Assembly (NCBI GenBank): GCA_021202245.1
Contig: JAJQDK010000011.1
Coordinates: 1-13,440, forward strand
Length of the DNA stretch: 13,440 nucleotides
Reading direction: 5' to 3'
Origin: Clostridiales bacterium
Lineage (GTDB): Bacteria; Bacillota; Clostridia; Oscillospirales; Acutalibacteraceae
The translations under genes and the position numbers were made by a program. Each line of letters opens with the position of its first letter. Position 1 is the first letter of the stretch. Below, one piece after another: positions 1 through 7,778 of the stretch. The notes under the pieces were generated by a model that worked only from the letters and a program-made list of their open reading frames with translations, was not told where the DNA came from and ran no database searches.

Positions 1-8
1 GGTCACCA
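1..8 (+). tRNA. Possible 3' end of an upstream tRNA (partial)
   Basis: The window opens with a short stretch ending in ACCA, which would be a discriminator A plus an encoded CCA tail. It lies eight bases before a complete tRNA that itself has an encoded CCA, as expected of a tRNA cluster cut by the window edge. Only four possible acceptor-stem bases are visible, so the identity cannot be read and the match could be chance. Confidence 0.3.
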
Positions 9-16
9 AACTTTAT

Positions 17-104
17 GCCGGTGTGGTGGAATAGGCAGACACAAGGGACTTAAAATCCCTCGGACTAATACTCCGTACCGGTTCAAGTCCGGTCACCGGC
101 ACCA
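17..104 (+). tRNA. tRNA-Leu(UAA)
   Basis: A complete class II tRNA. The acceptor arms GCCGGTG (17-23) and CACCGGC (94-100) pair fully, followed by discriminator A101 and an encoded CCA (102-104). The anticodon stem AGGGA/TCCCT encloses loop CTTAAAA with anticodon TAA at 51-53, which reads UUA leucine codons. A long variable arm (CGGA...TCCG, about 61-75) and the TTCAAGT T-loop region (82-88) confirm a leucine class II tRNA. It is followed at once by its own terminator, so it is the last gene of its transcript. Confidence 0.97.
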
Positions 105-149
105 AGAATAGGCTATCTCATTTATAAAGTGAGATAACCTATTCTTTTT
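105..149 (+). terminator. Rho-independent terminator of the tRNA transcript
   Basis: A 16-bp stem (105-120 with 130-145, one C/A mismatch) and a 9-nt loop are followed by a T run ending at 149. It begins directly after the tRNA CCA, so it ends the tRNA transcript. On the opposite strand the hairpin has no T tract, so it would not serve the leftward gene at 322-1092. Confidence 0.9.
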
Positions 150-220
150 GTATGGATGCTGTTGAGGCGATAATCGGCTCGGCGGCGTTTAAAAAATTAA
201 ATTACAAAGTCATTTTAGAG

Positions 221-325
221 TCACCCGCATACCGTACAATTACAGCCGTAGGATGAATTTACGGCTCGGATTCCGAACCGGGCAAAGGTACAAAATTCAG
301 CATTTTGTGCTCAAACGAAGCTTAA
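221..325 (+). pseudogene. Decayed 3' fragment resembling a histidine kinase ATPase domain
   Basis: Read in the frame of position 257, the DNA gives IYGSDSEPGKGTKFSIL, then six residues and a TAA stop at 323-325. The pattern S-E-x-G-K-G-T-x-F is the end of the HATPase_c domain of sensor histidine kinases, where the usual text is close to GGRIYVDSEPGKGTTF. An in-frame TGA at 254-256 sits where an Arg is common (a CGA to TGA change would explain it). Upstream there is no recognisable kinase sequence, only about ten codons of unclear origin, and no start or ribosome site. The likely reading is a relic of a deleted kinase gene overlapping the convergent acyltransferase by a few bases. The call rests on one short motif, so chance resemblance is possible. 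Confidence 0.4.
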
Positions 326-1092
326 CCTAAGCCGAATACAATCATAAGCACGGCGAGGATGACGGGCTGATGCGCAAGATAAATCCAAAGGCTGTATCTG
401 CCGACAATATCGAGTACGGGGATTTTAAACACAAAAAACTTATCGGCTTTTACACTTTTTATGAACCGCCAAAGAAAATATCCGAAGAAAAATAAAAAAA
501 TCCACGGAATCAGCGGAAAAAAGTCGGTCGATCTGAAATCCGGCGACGGAAAGCCCAAAAAGGCGAGAGCTTTAAAGCTGTACAGCGAGTCTGGAAGCTC
601 AAACAGCTTGAGGTTAAAGATGCCTATGAACCGCTTGGGGACTCCGTATGTAAGAGCAAAGCAGAGCATTGAAATGAACATACCGAGAATCGGCGTTGTC
701 TTTTCAAAATAGACCTTCAGCGGCTGTAAAATCAGCATTGCGCAGCCGAGAAAATTCAAAATTCCGAACCATATTGCCTCATTCGGAACGGCTGCTGCGG
801 TCACAATTGTGACGATAAACCCGAATATGTTAAGCATAATTCCGCGCCTGTACGGACGGTGCGAAAAATTAAACGATATTCCCGAAATGATGATAAACGA
901 CACGCAGATAAACCTTTCCCACGCTGCCGTAAGCGGATTAAAATACCACCCGGTGTTTACTCCGTACATCTGAAAAATGTCGTACAGCAGGTGGAATATC
1001 ACCATATTAAAAACGGAAAATCCCCGCAGCGCGTCAATCAGATAATATCTCTGTGCTTTTTTGTTTGTTTCAACCGATAACTTGTTTTGCAT
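322..1092 (-). CDS. Membrane acyltransferase, HGSNAT_cat/DUF1624 family
   Basis: A 256-residue integral membrane protein. After a short basic N-terminus it reads YYLIDALRGFSVFNMVIFHLL, close to the start of the heparan-alpha-glucosaminide N-acetyltransferase catalytic family (DUF1624) and related acyltransferase-3 proteins: the R-G-(L/F)-S-V-x-x-M-V-x-F-H signature carries the family His in the first membrane helix. Several more hydrophobic helices follow, ending with WIYLAHQPVIL, a second conserved His-containing helix. Members are predicted to move acyl groups from a cytoplasmic donor onto a sugar or envelope glycan; the substrate here cannot be told. The start at 1092 was chosen because AAAGGAAG sits seven bases upstream; an in-frame ATG at 1197 would add 35 non-hydrophobic residues lacking family similarity and lies upstream of the predicted promoter. 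It is transcribed alone, leftward. Confidence 0.8.
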   Translation of the reverse strand: MQNKLSVETNKKAQRYYLIDALRGFSVFNMVIFHLLYDIFQMYGVNTGWYFNPLTAAWERFICVSFIIISGISFNFSHRPYRRGIMLNIFGFIVTIVTAAAVPNEAIWFGILNFLGCAMLILQPLKVYFEKTTPILGMFISMLCFALTYGVPKRFIGIFNLKLFELPDSLYSFKALAFLGFPSPDFRSTDFFPLIPWIFLFFFGYFLWRFIKSVKADKFFVFKIPVLDIVGRYSLWIYLAHQPVILAVLMIVFGLG

Positions 1093-1127
1093 TGCTTGCT
1101 TCCTTTGACCTGAATTTGTTATTTTAC

Positions 1128-1157
1128 AGTATATCGCATATTCCGCTGCTTTGGCAA
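1128..1157 (-). promoter_or_regulatory. Sigma-A-type promoter for the membrane acyltransferase
   Basis: On the minus strand TTGCCA (1152-1157) and TATACT (1128-1133) are separated by 18 bp. The start of transcription would fall near 1121, about 30 bases before the chosen ATG. This supports the shorter start of the gene. The -35 overlaps a small inverted repeat (TCCGCT 1142-1147 with AGCGGA 1157-1162) that could act as an operator or be chance. Confidence 0.5.
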
Positions 1158-1331
1158 GCGGATTTTTATTTTTTTGACTTGATTTAATTCGGAGCAAAGT
1201 CCGATGTAAGCTCGCTTAACGTTTGCGAATAGGTTATAGCACGTTCGCTGTATTTTTTATATCTCTTGGGTGTTCGGGTTTATTTTGCCGTTAGCCTTGT
1301 GAGGATATTAAGCTCTTTTATTAAAAAATGC

Positions 1332-1360
1332 TTGAAAAATGTTGCAGAAAGCCGTATAAT
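1332..1360 (+). promoter_or_regulatory. Promoter of the NifU-like/GGGtGRT operon
   Basis: TTGAAA (1332-1337) and a consensus TATAAT (1355-1360) are separated by exactly 17 bp. Transcription would begin near 1367, giving a leader of about 50 bases before the ATG at 1416. Between this promoter and the divergent one (1158-1331) I see no gene or clear structure. Confidence 0.7.
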
Positions 1361-1415
1361 ATAAATGTATGAGCGTATATTCAGGCTCAACAATATATCG
1401 AAAGGAGAAGTACAT

Positions 1416-2108
1416 ATGATTTATTCAAAAGAAGTAGAAAATATGTGTACTGTAGCAAAGGGACCCAAGCACGGTCCTGCACCTATCCCCGAAGAGGGCA
1501 AATGGGTAAAATCTTACGAGATTAAAGACATTTCGGGTCTTTCACACGGCATCGGCTGGTGCGCTCCGCAGCAGGGCGCCTGCAAGCTCACACTTAACGT
1601 AAAGAACGGCATCGTTGAGGAAGCTTTGGTTGAAACAATCGGTTGCTCGGGTATGACTCATTCCGCTGCAATGGCTGCCGAGATTCTTCCCAACAAAACG
1701 CTCCTTGAATGTCTTAACACAGACCTTGTCTGCGATGCAATCAACACGGCTATGAAAAATATTTTTGAGCAGTTGGTTTACGGCAGAAGCCAGACGGCGT
1801 TCTCAGAGGACGGCCTGCCGATCGGCGCAGGTATGGAGGACCTCGGAAAGGGTCTTCGCTCACAGGTAGGTACTATGTACAGCACAAACGCAAAGGGCGT
1901 TCGTTATATGGAAATGGCGGAAGGCTATGTTCTTAAGACTGCCCTTGACGAAAACGACGAGGTTATCGGCTATCAGTTCGTAAAGCTCGGCAAGATGCTT
2001 GAGGACATTCGTCACGGCGTTGAACCAAACGAAGCATATAAAAACAACATCGGTCAGTACGGTCGCTTTGACGGCGCAGCCAAGTACATTGACCCTCGTG
2101 AAGAATAA
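1416..2108 (+). CDS. NifU-like iron-sulfur cluster scaffold partner of GGGtGRT protein
   Basis: A 230-residue protein with a NifU/IscU N-terminal-type core at about residues 40-125. The three expected cluster-ligand cysteines appear in the family spacing: Cys56 in QQGAC, Cys77 in IGCSGMTHS and Cys106 in DLVCDAI, with extra Cys11, Cys49 and Cys99. IscU-like proteins build an Fe-S cluster on such cysteines and pass it to apo-proteins. It is longer than IscU (about 125-150 residues); the C-terminal 100 residues, with GYQFVKLGKMLEDIRHG, are special to this clostridial subfamily. The start is set by AAAGGAG at 1401-1407; an upstream ATG at 1365 lies at the predicted transcription start and lacks a ribosome site. 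It is followed after 22 bases by the GGGtGRT gene, its usual partner. No IscS/SufS desulfurase is in the window, so the scaffold role is inferred. Confidence 0.85.
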   Translation: MIYSKEVENMCTVAKGPKHGPAPIPEEGKWVKSYEIKDISGLSHGIGWCAPQQGACKLTLNVKNGIVEEALVETIGCSGMTHSAAMAAEILPNKTLLECLNTDLVCDAINTAMKNIFEQLVYGRSQTAFSEDGLPIGAGMEDLGKGLRSQVGTMYSTNAKGVRYMEMAEGYVLKTALDENDEVIGYQFVKLGKMLEDIRHGVEPNEAYKNNIGQYGRFDGAAKYIDPREE

Positions 2109-2130
2109 TCGGTAAGGAGGATACACAATT

Positions 2131-3135
2131 ATGGCAGTAACATTTGAAAGTATTGAAAGAAGAATGCCTAAAATTGAGAAATGCCTTGCCGAGTACGGTA
2201 TTGCAAATCTTGAAGAGGCAAGACAGCTTTGCAATGACAAGGGCTTTGACCCCTACGACATCGTTAAGGGCGTTCAGCCTATCGCATTTGAGAACGCAGG
2301 CTGGGCTTACACGCTCGGCTGTGCAGTAGCTATTAAAAAGGGCGTAACAACCGCAGCCGATGCTGCCGAGGCTATCGGCATCGGTCTTGAAGCATTCTGT
2401 ATTCCCGGTTCGGTTGCAGAGCAGAGAAACGTAGGCCGCGGTCACGGCAATCTCGGCGCAATGCTTTTGAGAGACGAAACAAAGTGCTTTGCATTCCTCG
2501 CAGGCCATGAGAGCTTTGCGGCAGCAGAGGGCGCAATCGGTATTGCGCGCAACGCAAACAAGGCAAGAAAAGAACCGCTCAGAGTTATTCTTAACGGTCT
2601 CGGCAAGGACGCAGCTTACATCATTTCAAGAATCAACGGCTTTACATATGTTAAGACAGAGTTTGACTACTTTACTTCAGAGCTGAAAATCGTTGAAGAA
2701 AGAGCTTTCTCGGACGGCGAAAGAGCAGCGGTTCGCTGCTACGGCGCAGACGATGTTCGTGAAGGCGTTGCAATTATGCAGTATGAGAATGTAGGCGTTT
2801 CCATAACGGGCAACTCGACTAACCCGACTCGTTTCCAGCACCTCGTTGCAGGCACCTACAAGAAATGGGCTAACGAAAACAATGTAAAATACTTCTCGGT
2901 TGCTTCCGGCGGCGGCACGGGCCGTACGCTTCATCCCGATAATATGGGCGCAGGTCCCGCTTCCTACGGTCTTACCGACTCAATGGGCAGAATGCACGGC
3001 GACGCTCAGTTTGCAGGCTCGTCCTCTGTTCCCGCTCACGTTGAGATGATGGGTCTTATCGGTATGGGCAACAACCCGATGGTAGGCGCAACCGTTGCTT
3101 GTGCAGTTGCAGTTTATGAGGGTATGAAAAAATAA
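2131..3135 (+). CDS. GGGtGRT protein, function unknown
   Basis: A 334-residue soluble protein with the signature that names its family, GGGTGRT, at residues 260-266, followed by a Gly/Met-rich conserved tail (NMGAGPASYGLTDSMGRMHG, then GMGNNPMVGATVA). The start follows TAAGGAGG (2113-2120) with ten bases of spacing. It has no signal peptide or membrane helix, so it is cytoplasmic. As far as I recall, the family is mainly clostridial and is commonly paired with the NifU-like scaffold found just upstream; 22 bases separate them and they share one promoter and one terminator. No biochemical role is established to my knowledge. The glycine-rich GGGTGR stretch could form a phosphate- or cofactor-binding loop, and the partner hints at an Fe-S client or a redox or radical enzyme. 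That is inference only. Confidence 0.88.
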   Translation: MAVTFESIERRMPKIEKCLAEYGIANLEEARQLCNDKGFDPYDIVKGVQPIAFENAGWAYTLGCAVAIKKGVTTAADAAEAIGIGLEAFCIPGSVAEQRNVGRGHGNLGAMLLRDETKCFAFLAGHESFAAAEGAIGIARNANKARKEPLRVILNGLGKDAAYIISRINGFTYVKTEFDYFTSELKIVEERAFSDGERAAVRCYGADDVREGVAIMQYENVGVSITGNSTNPTRFQHLVAGTYKKWANENNVKYFSVASGGGTGRTLHPDNMGAGPASYGLTDSMGRMHGDAQFAGSSSVPAHVEMMGLIGMGNNPMVGATVACAVAVYEGMKK

Positions 3136-3177
3136 TTTTGCTGAATTATTGTTGAGCATATTTTTTATTACAAATTT

Positions 3178-3214
3178 CGGAGCTGTCGGCAGAATGCCGT
3201 CGGCTCCGTTTTTT
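3178..3214 (+). terminator. Rho-independent terminator of the GGGtGRT operon
   Basis: The outer stem CGGAGC/GCTCCG and inner stem CGGCA/TGCCG, with a GAA loop and a small internal mismatch, are followed by TTTTTT (3209-3214). It lies about 40 bases past the GGGtGRT stop, so it separates the operon from the HAD gene. Confidence 0.88.
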
Positions 3215-3219
3215 ACCGA

Positions 3220-3248
3220 TTGTTTTTCACTGCGGAATATGATATGAT
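3220..3248 (+). promoter_or_regulatory. Promoter of the HAD hydrolase gene
   Basis: TTGTTT (3220-3225) and TATGAT (3243-3248) have a 17-bp spacer. They lie just after the preceding terminator and 24 bases before the ATG at 3272. The -35 is a weak match. Its intactness suggests the interrupted gene is still transcribed. Confidence 0.5.
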
Positions 3249-3271
3249 AAACAAAGGAAGGGCGGATTGCG

Positions 3272-3919
3272 ATGATAAAGGGCGCTGTTTTTGATATGGA
3301 CGGGCTTATGTTTGACAGCGAACGGCTGGTGTATGAAAGCTGGCAGAAGCTGATGGACGAAAACGGATATGAATACGACCTCGGCTTTTTTAAAACCACA
3401 ATCGGTCTGCGCACCGATGAATCTGAAAAAGTCTTTCACGGCGCTTACGGCGAGGATTTTGATTATACAAAATTCAAAGCTCTGTCAAGAAAAATGTTTT
3501 TTGACAGAATACAGCGAGAGGGTATTCCGATTAAAAAGTGACTGTTTGAGCTTTTGGATTATCTGAAAAAAGAAAACATTAAAACTGCGGTGGCTACTTC
3601 AACCTCGTCGCAGTCGGCGTTAAAAAGCCTGAAAAGCGCAGGCGTATATGATTATTTCGACGAGCTTGTGTGCGGCGATGACGTTTTTCACGGCAAGCCG
3701 CACCCCGAAATATTTTTGACAGCGGTGCAAAGGCTCGGTCTTGCGCCCTGCGACTGTGCTGCGTTTGAGGACAGCATTAACGGAATTAAGTCTGCGCACA
3801 GCGCCGGAATGATAACCGTTATGGTTCCCGATTATCTTCAGCCGACAGATGAAATTCGCCCTATGATTGATTGCTTGTGCGATGATTTGTCACAATCAAT
3901 TAAATTTTTACAAGCCTGA
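3272..3919 (+). pseudogene. HAD-family phosphatase/phosphoglucomutase-like gene with an in-frame TGA
   Basis: One continuous frame of 216 codons encodes a haloacid dehalogenase-type protein like beta-phosphoglucomutase or phosphoglycolate phosphatase. These enzymes form an aspartyl-phosphate to remove or shift phosphate on small sugars. Motif I is FDMDG (nucleophile Asp8, acid/base Asp10), motif II is VATSTS near codons 107-112, motif III is the Lys in HGKPHPEIF (codon 142), and motif IV is FEDS (codons 165-168); a helical cap occupies about codons 15-85. Codon 90 (3539-3541) is TGA between IPIKK and LFELLDYLK, where family members usually have Gly or Pro-Gly. A GGA to TGA change would account for it. 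The frame is unbroken before and after, so this is a recent nonsense mutation, a sequencing error, or readthrough. Without readthrough the 89-residue product lacks motifs II-IV and would be inactive. Start: AAAGGAAGG ten bases upstream. Confidence 0.85.
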
Positions 3920-3994
3920 AATATATTAAAAATAAATTTTACAGGATGTTTAAGATAAAAACGTAAAACTACTCACAAAATCTCGTTTAAACTC

Positions 3995-4023
3995 TTTACA
4001 AATTCGGCAAAAAATGATAAAAT
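3995..4023 (+). promoter_or_regulatory. Promoter of nifJ
   Basis: TTTACA (3995-4000) and TAAAAT (4018-4023) are separated by 17 bp. The predicted transcript has an untranslated leader of about 85 bases (4030-4114), long enough for regulation, though I recognise no riboswitch or strong hairpin in it. Confidence 0.55.
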
Positions 4024-4114
4024 TAAGAATGATACAGTATGCGTATCCGATTCATACATTATTGCGGCATATATTTCCTTTTGCTGCTTTGATAATTAAA
4101 GGAGGACAATTCCA

Positions 4115-7100
4115 ATGGCAAGAAAAATGAAAACCATGGATGGCAACACAGCGGTTGCGCACGTGTCTTATGCATTTACCGATGTTGCTGCTATCTATCC
4201 TATCACCCCTTCTTCCGTAATGGCAGACCTGACGGATAAATATTCCGCTCAGGGCACAAAAAACCTTTTCGGAAGAGAAGTACAGGTAACGGAAATGCAG
4301 TCTGAGGGCGGCGCTTCGGGTGCTGTTCACGGCTCACTTGCAGCAGGCGCTTTGACTACTACATACACAGCTTCTCAGGGTCTGCTTCTTATGATTCCCA
4401 ACATGTACAAAATGGCAGGCGAGCTTCTTCCCGGCGTAATTCACGTATCGGCTCGTGCCCTCACAAGCCACGCTCTCTCAATTTTCGGAGATCACTCCGA
4501 TATTTATGCGTGCCGTCAGACAGGCTACGCAATGCTTTGCTCAAACAATCCTCAGGAATGTATGGACCTTGCGGCAGTTGCTCACCTTGCTGCTATCAAG
4601 GGCAGAGTGCCGTTCCTTCATTTCTTTGACGGCTTCAGAACTTCTCACGAGGTTCAGAAGATTGAGGAATGGGATTATGCAGATCTTGCCGATATGCTCG
4701 ACTGGGACGCTGTTGAAGCTTTCCGCCGCCGTGCGCTTAACCCCGAGCATCCCGTAACAAGAGGTACGGCTCAGAACGATGATATTTTCTTCCAGGCAAG
4801 AGAGGCCTGCAACAAATATTACGATGCGGTTCCCGAGGTAGTCGTTGAATATATGAACAAGGTCAACGCTAAAATCGGTACCGACTACAAGCCCTTCAAC
4901 TACTACGGCGCAGAGGACGCAGAGCATATTATCGTTGCTGTGGGTTCTGTTTGCGACTGTACGGAAGAGGTTGTTGATTATCTCAACGCCGCAGGCGAAA
5001 AGGCAGGTCTTCTTAAGGTTCACCTTTACAGACCTTTTGTTGCCAATTATATGCTCAGCGAGATTCCCAAGACTGTTAAGACAATTTCCGTTCTTGACAG
5101 AACAAAAGAGCCCGGCTCTATAGGCGAGCCTCTCTATCTTGATGTTCTCGCAGCTATCAACGGTTCTGACTTTGCAGGCGTTAAGGTGTTTACCGGCAGA
5201 TACGGCCTCGGTTCAAAGGATACAACACCGGGCGACATTATCGCCGTTTACAGAAACGCCGAGAGCGACACACCCAAGAAGAGATTTACAATCGGCATTG
5301 TTGATGATGTTACAAACCTTTCTCTTGATGTTGTTGAAAACCCCGACACCACTCCGAGCGGCACACACAGCTGCAAATTCTGGGGTCTCGGTGCTGACGG
5401 TACGGTCGGCGCTAACAAAAACTCAATTAAAATCATCGGTGACAACACGGATATGTACGCTCAGGGCTACTTTGCTTATGACTCAAAGAAGTCGGGCGGT
5501 CTGACGGTTTCTCACCTTCGTTTCGGTGATACACCGATTAAATCAACCTACTATATTTCAAAGGCTGACTTTGTTGCCTGTCACAATCCGTCATATGTTG
5601 ATAAATATGACATTGTAGACGACCTCAAGGAGGGCGGTTCGTTCCTGCTCAACTGCGCTTGGGACGTTGACGAGCTTTCCAAAAGACTTCCCGGCAAGAT
5701 GAAGAGAATTCTCGCAGAGAGAAACATCAACTTCTATACCATCGACGGTATCAAAATCGGTAAGGAAATCGGACTCGGCGGACGTATCAACACTGTGCTG
5801 CAGTCGGCTTTCTTCAAGATTGCAGACATCATTCCGGCAGACAAAGCCAAGGAGCTTATGAAGGCTGCCGCTAAGAAGTCATATATGAAAAAGGGCCAGG
5901 CTGTAGTTGATATGAACTATGCCGCAATCGACCGCGGTATGGAGGATCTTAAAAAGGTTGACATTCCCGCTGATTGGGCAAACTACACAGACGACGCCGT
6001 TGCAGATGCCGTTGAAGGTCAGGGCGCACTTGTAGAGTATGTAAACGGTGTTTTGAAGCCTGTTAATGCTTACAAGGGCAACAAGCTCCCCGTTTCGGCA
6101 TTTATGGACCACGTAGACGGCACAGCTCCCAACGGCTCAGCCGCTTTTGAAAAGAGAGGCATTGCAGTTGATGTTCCCGAGTGGAATTCAGACAACTGCA
6201 TCCAGTGTAATAAATGCGCTATTGTTTGTCCTCACGCTGTAATCCGTCCCGTTGCTATGACTGATGACGAGGTTGCCGCTGCTCCCGAAGGCACAAGCAG
6301 TATTCCTATGATAGGTCTTAAGGACTTGAAATTTGTAATGACGGTTTCGACACTTGACTGTACGGGCTGCGGAGCCTGCGCACAGGTTTGCCCGGGCAAG
6401 AAGGGCGAAAAGGCTCTTACAATGAAGCCTATCGACTCTCAGCGTTCCAAGCAGGCAGTGTTTGATTACGCTCTTACTCTTGACGATAAGCCTGAGGTTG
6501 CAGAGAAGTTTAAGTTCTCAACCGTTAAGGGCAGTCAGTTTAAACAGCCGCTTCTTGAGTTCTCAGGCGCTTGCGCAGGCTGCGGTGAAACTCCGTATGC
6601 TAAGCTTGTTACCCAGCTCTTCGGCGACAGAATGTTTATTGCAAACGCAACGGGCTGTTCTTCAATTTGGGGTGCTTCCGCTCCTGCCACACCTTACACT
6701 CAGAACAAAAAGGGCTACGGTCCCGCTTGGCAGAACTCACTGTTTGAGGATAACGCCGAGTTCGGTCTCGGTATGGCGCTCGGTCAAAACGCAATCCGCA
6801 ACAGACTTGTAGAGTATGTTGAAGAAATTGAAAAGGATACCGACAGCGCAGAGCTTAAGACTGCTTGTCAGAACTATCTTGACACAGTAACCGATTCAAC
6901 CTCAAGCCGTCCTGCAACCGACGCACTTATTGCAGAGCTTGAGAAGAACACAGACGACGCTAAGGTCGGCGAGCTTGCTAAGAAAACGCTTGTTGACAAG
7001 GACGAGCTTGCCAAGAAGTCTATGTGGATATTCGGCGGCGACGGATGGGCTTATGATATTGGCTTCGGCGGTCTTGACCACGTAATCGCTTCAGGTGAGA

Positions 7101-7675
7101 ATGTAAACATCCTGGTATTTGATACAGAGGTTTACTCAAATACGGGCGGTCAGGCATCAAAGGCTACTCCCGTAGGCTCCGTTGCTCAGTTTGCGGCAGC
7201 CGGTAAGGGTATTAAGAAGAAAGACCTTGCCGCAATCGCTATGAGCTACGGCTATGTATATGTAGCACAGTGCGCAATGGGCGCTGACAACAACCAGGTA
7301 ATCAAGGCTATGGTTGAGGCTGAAAGCTACAACGGTCCGTCGCTTGTTATCTGCTACGCTCCCTGTATCAATCACGGTATCAAGGGCGGTATGGGAATTG
7401 CTCAGCTTGAAGAGAAAAAGGCTGTTGACGCAGGCTATTGGAACATCTTCAGATTTGATCCCCGCCGTGCAGACAACGGTGAAAATCCGTTTATGCTTGA
7501 CGGCAAGGCTCCGTCGGCTTCCTATCGCGACTTTATTATGGGAGAGGTTCGTTACAACTCGCTCACACGTTCATTCCCAGAAAGAGCAGAAAAGCTCTTT
7601 ACAGAGGCTGAAAAGGTTGCGGAAGAGAAGTATGCACACCTTGAAAAGCTTGCAGGCAAAAGCGTAAGCGAATAA
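4115..7675 (+). CDS. nifJ: Pyruvate:ferredoxin (flavodoxin) oxidoreductase
   Basis: A 1186-residue homodimer-type PFOR of normal family length. It turns pyruvate and CoA into acetyl-CoA and CO2 and reduces ferredoxin in the cytoplasm. Domains in order: an N-terminal domain with YPITPSSVMADL and YTASQGLLLMIPNM; a middle transketolase-C-like domain at about 270-400 (AEHIIVAVGSV); the linker/EKR region; a two-cluster ferredoxin domain with CxxCxxCxxxC at Cys695/698/701/705 and Cys749/752/755/759; and the thiamine-diphosphate domain with GDG at 975-977 and Asn1009 in EVYSNTGGQ. The third cluster, next to thiamine, has its four cysteines Cys820, Cys823, Cys848 and Cys1084. Every cofactor ligand is present, so it should be active. 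The start is fixed by AAAGGAGG (4098-4105) with nine-base spacing. It has its own promoter and terminator, so it is monocistronic. Its Fe-S load may explain the nearby NifU-like gene, but that link is inference. Confidence 0.98.
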   Translation: MARKMKTMDGNTAVAHVSYAFTDVAAIYPITPSSVMADLTDKYSAQGTKNLFGREVQVTEMQSEGGASGAVHGSLAAGALTTTYTASQGLLLMIPNMYKMAGELLPGVIHVSARALTSHALSIFGDHSDIYACRQTGYAMLCSNNPQECMDLAAVAHLAAIKGRVPFLHFFDGFRTSHEVQKIEEWDYADLADMLDWDAVEAFRRRALNPEHPVTRGTAQNDDIFFQAREACNKYYDAVPEVVVEYMNKVNAKIGTDYKPFNYYGAEDAEHIIVAVGSVCDCTEEVVDYLNAAGEKAGLLKVHLYRPFVANYMLSEIPKTVKTISVLDRTKEPGSIGEPLYLDVLAAINGSDFAGVKVFTGRYGLGSKDTTPGDIIAVYRNAESDTPKKRFTIGIVDDVTNLSLDVVENPDTTPSGTHSCKFWGLGADGTVGANKNSIKIIGDNTDMYAQGYFAYDSKKSGGLTVSHLRFGDTPIKSTYYISKADFVACHNPSYVDKYDIVDDLKEGGSFLLNCAWDVDELSKRLPGKMKRILAERNINFYTIDGIKIGKEIGLGGRINTVLQSAFFKIADIIPADKAKELMKAAAKKSYMKKGQAVVDMNYAAIDRGMEDLKKVDIPADWANYTDDAVADAVEGQGALVEYVNGVLKPVNAYKGNKLPVSAFMDHVDGTAPNGSAAFEKRGIAVDVPEWNSDNCIQCNKCAIVCPHAVIRPVAMTDDEVAAAPEGTSSIPMIGLKDLKFVMTVSTLDCTGCGACAQVCPGKKGEKALTMKPIDSQRSKQAVFDYALTLDDKPEVAEKFKFSTVKGSQFKQPLLEFSGACAGCGETPYAKLVTQLFGDRMFIANATGCSSIWGASAPATPYTQNKKGYGPAWQNSLFEDNAEFGLGMALGQNAIRNRLVEYVEEIEKDTDSAELKTACQNYLDTVTDSTSSRPATDALIAELEKNTDDAKVGELAKKTLVDKDELAKKSMWIFGGDGWAYDIGFGGLDHVIASGENVNILVFDTEVYSNTGGQASKATPVGSVAQFAAAGKGIKKKDLAAIAMSYGYVYVAQCAMGADNNQVIKAMVEAESYNGPSLVICYAPCINHGIKGGMGIAQLEEKKAVDAGYWNIFRFDPRRADNGENPFMLDGKAPSASYRDFIMGEVRYNSLTRSFPERAEKLFTEAEKVAEEKYAHLEKLAGKSVSE

Positions 7676-7701
7676 TTTGCTTGATTAAGCAATAAAATAA
7701 G

Positions 7702-7747
7702 AACGGGACTGCCGCAAACCGAAGGGTTCAGCGGCAGTCCTGTTTTG
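7702..7747. terminator. Terminator shared by nifJ and the leftward nucleotidyltransferase gene
   Basis: A 14-bp stem (7702-7715 with 7731-7744, one G-T pair) continues into an inner AACC-GAAG-GGTT hairpin (7717-7728). On the plus strand TGTTTTGTTG follows, serving nifJ. On the minus strand the same hairpin is followed by a T-rich tract (CGTTCTTATTTTATT), so it can also end the convergent transcript whose last stop codon is at 7779-7781. Confidence 0.88.
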
Positions 7748-7778
7748 TTGTCAAGGATAGGTTTATTCAAAGATTGAT

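Noticed and set aside
290..308. ACAAAAT/ATTTTGT hairpin as terminator for the leftward acyltransferase
   Set aside because: The stem is AT-only and no T tract follows on the minus strand.
461..1080. Rightward frames of 83 and 73 codons opposite the acyltransferase gene
   Set aside because: They are antisense to a gene with clear family signatures, lack ribosome sites and have no recognisable domain.
1142..1175. Rightward hairpin TCCGCT/AGCGGA followed by T runs, terminator-like
   Set aside because: No rightward gene ends before it, and it overlaps the -35 of the leftward promoter; the short stem is more likely chance or an operator.
1860..2934. Several leftward frames opposite the NifU-like and GGGtGRT genes
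   Set aside because: Shadows of strongly coding sequence; Cys- and Arg-rich composition without domains or ribosome sites.
3539..3541. Selenocysteine insertion or reassignment of TGA to Gly
   Set aside because: Related proteins have Gly, not Cys, at this place; I see no SECIS-like hairpin just after the TGA. TGA also ends the LOG gene in this window, so the code is standard.
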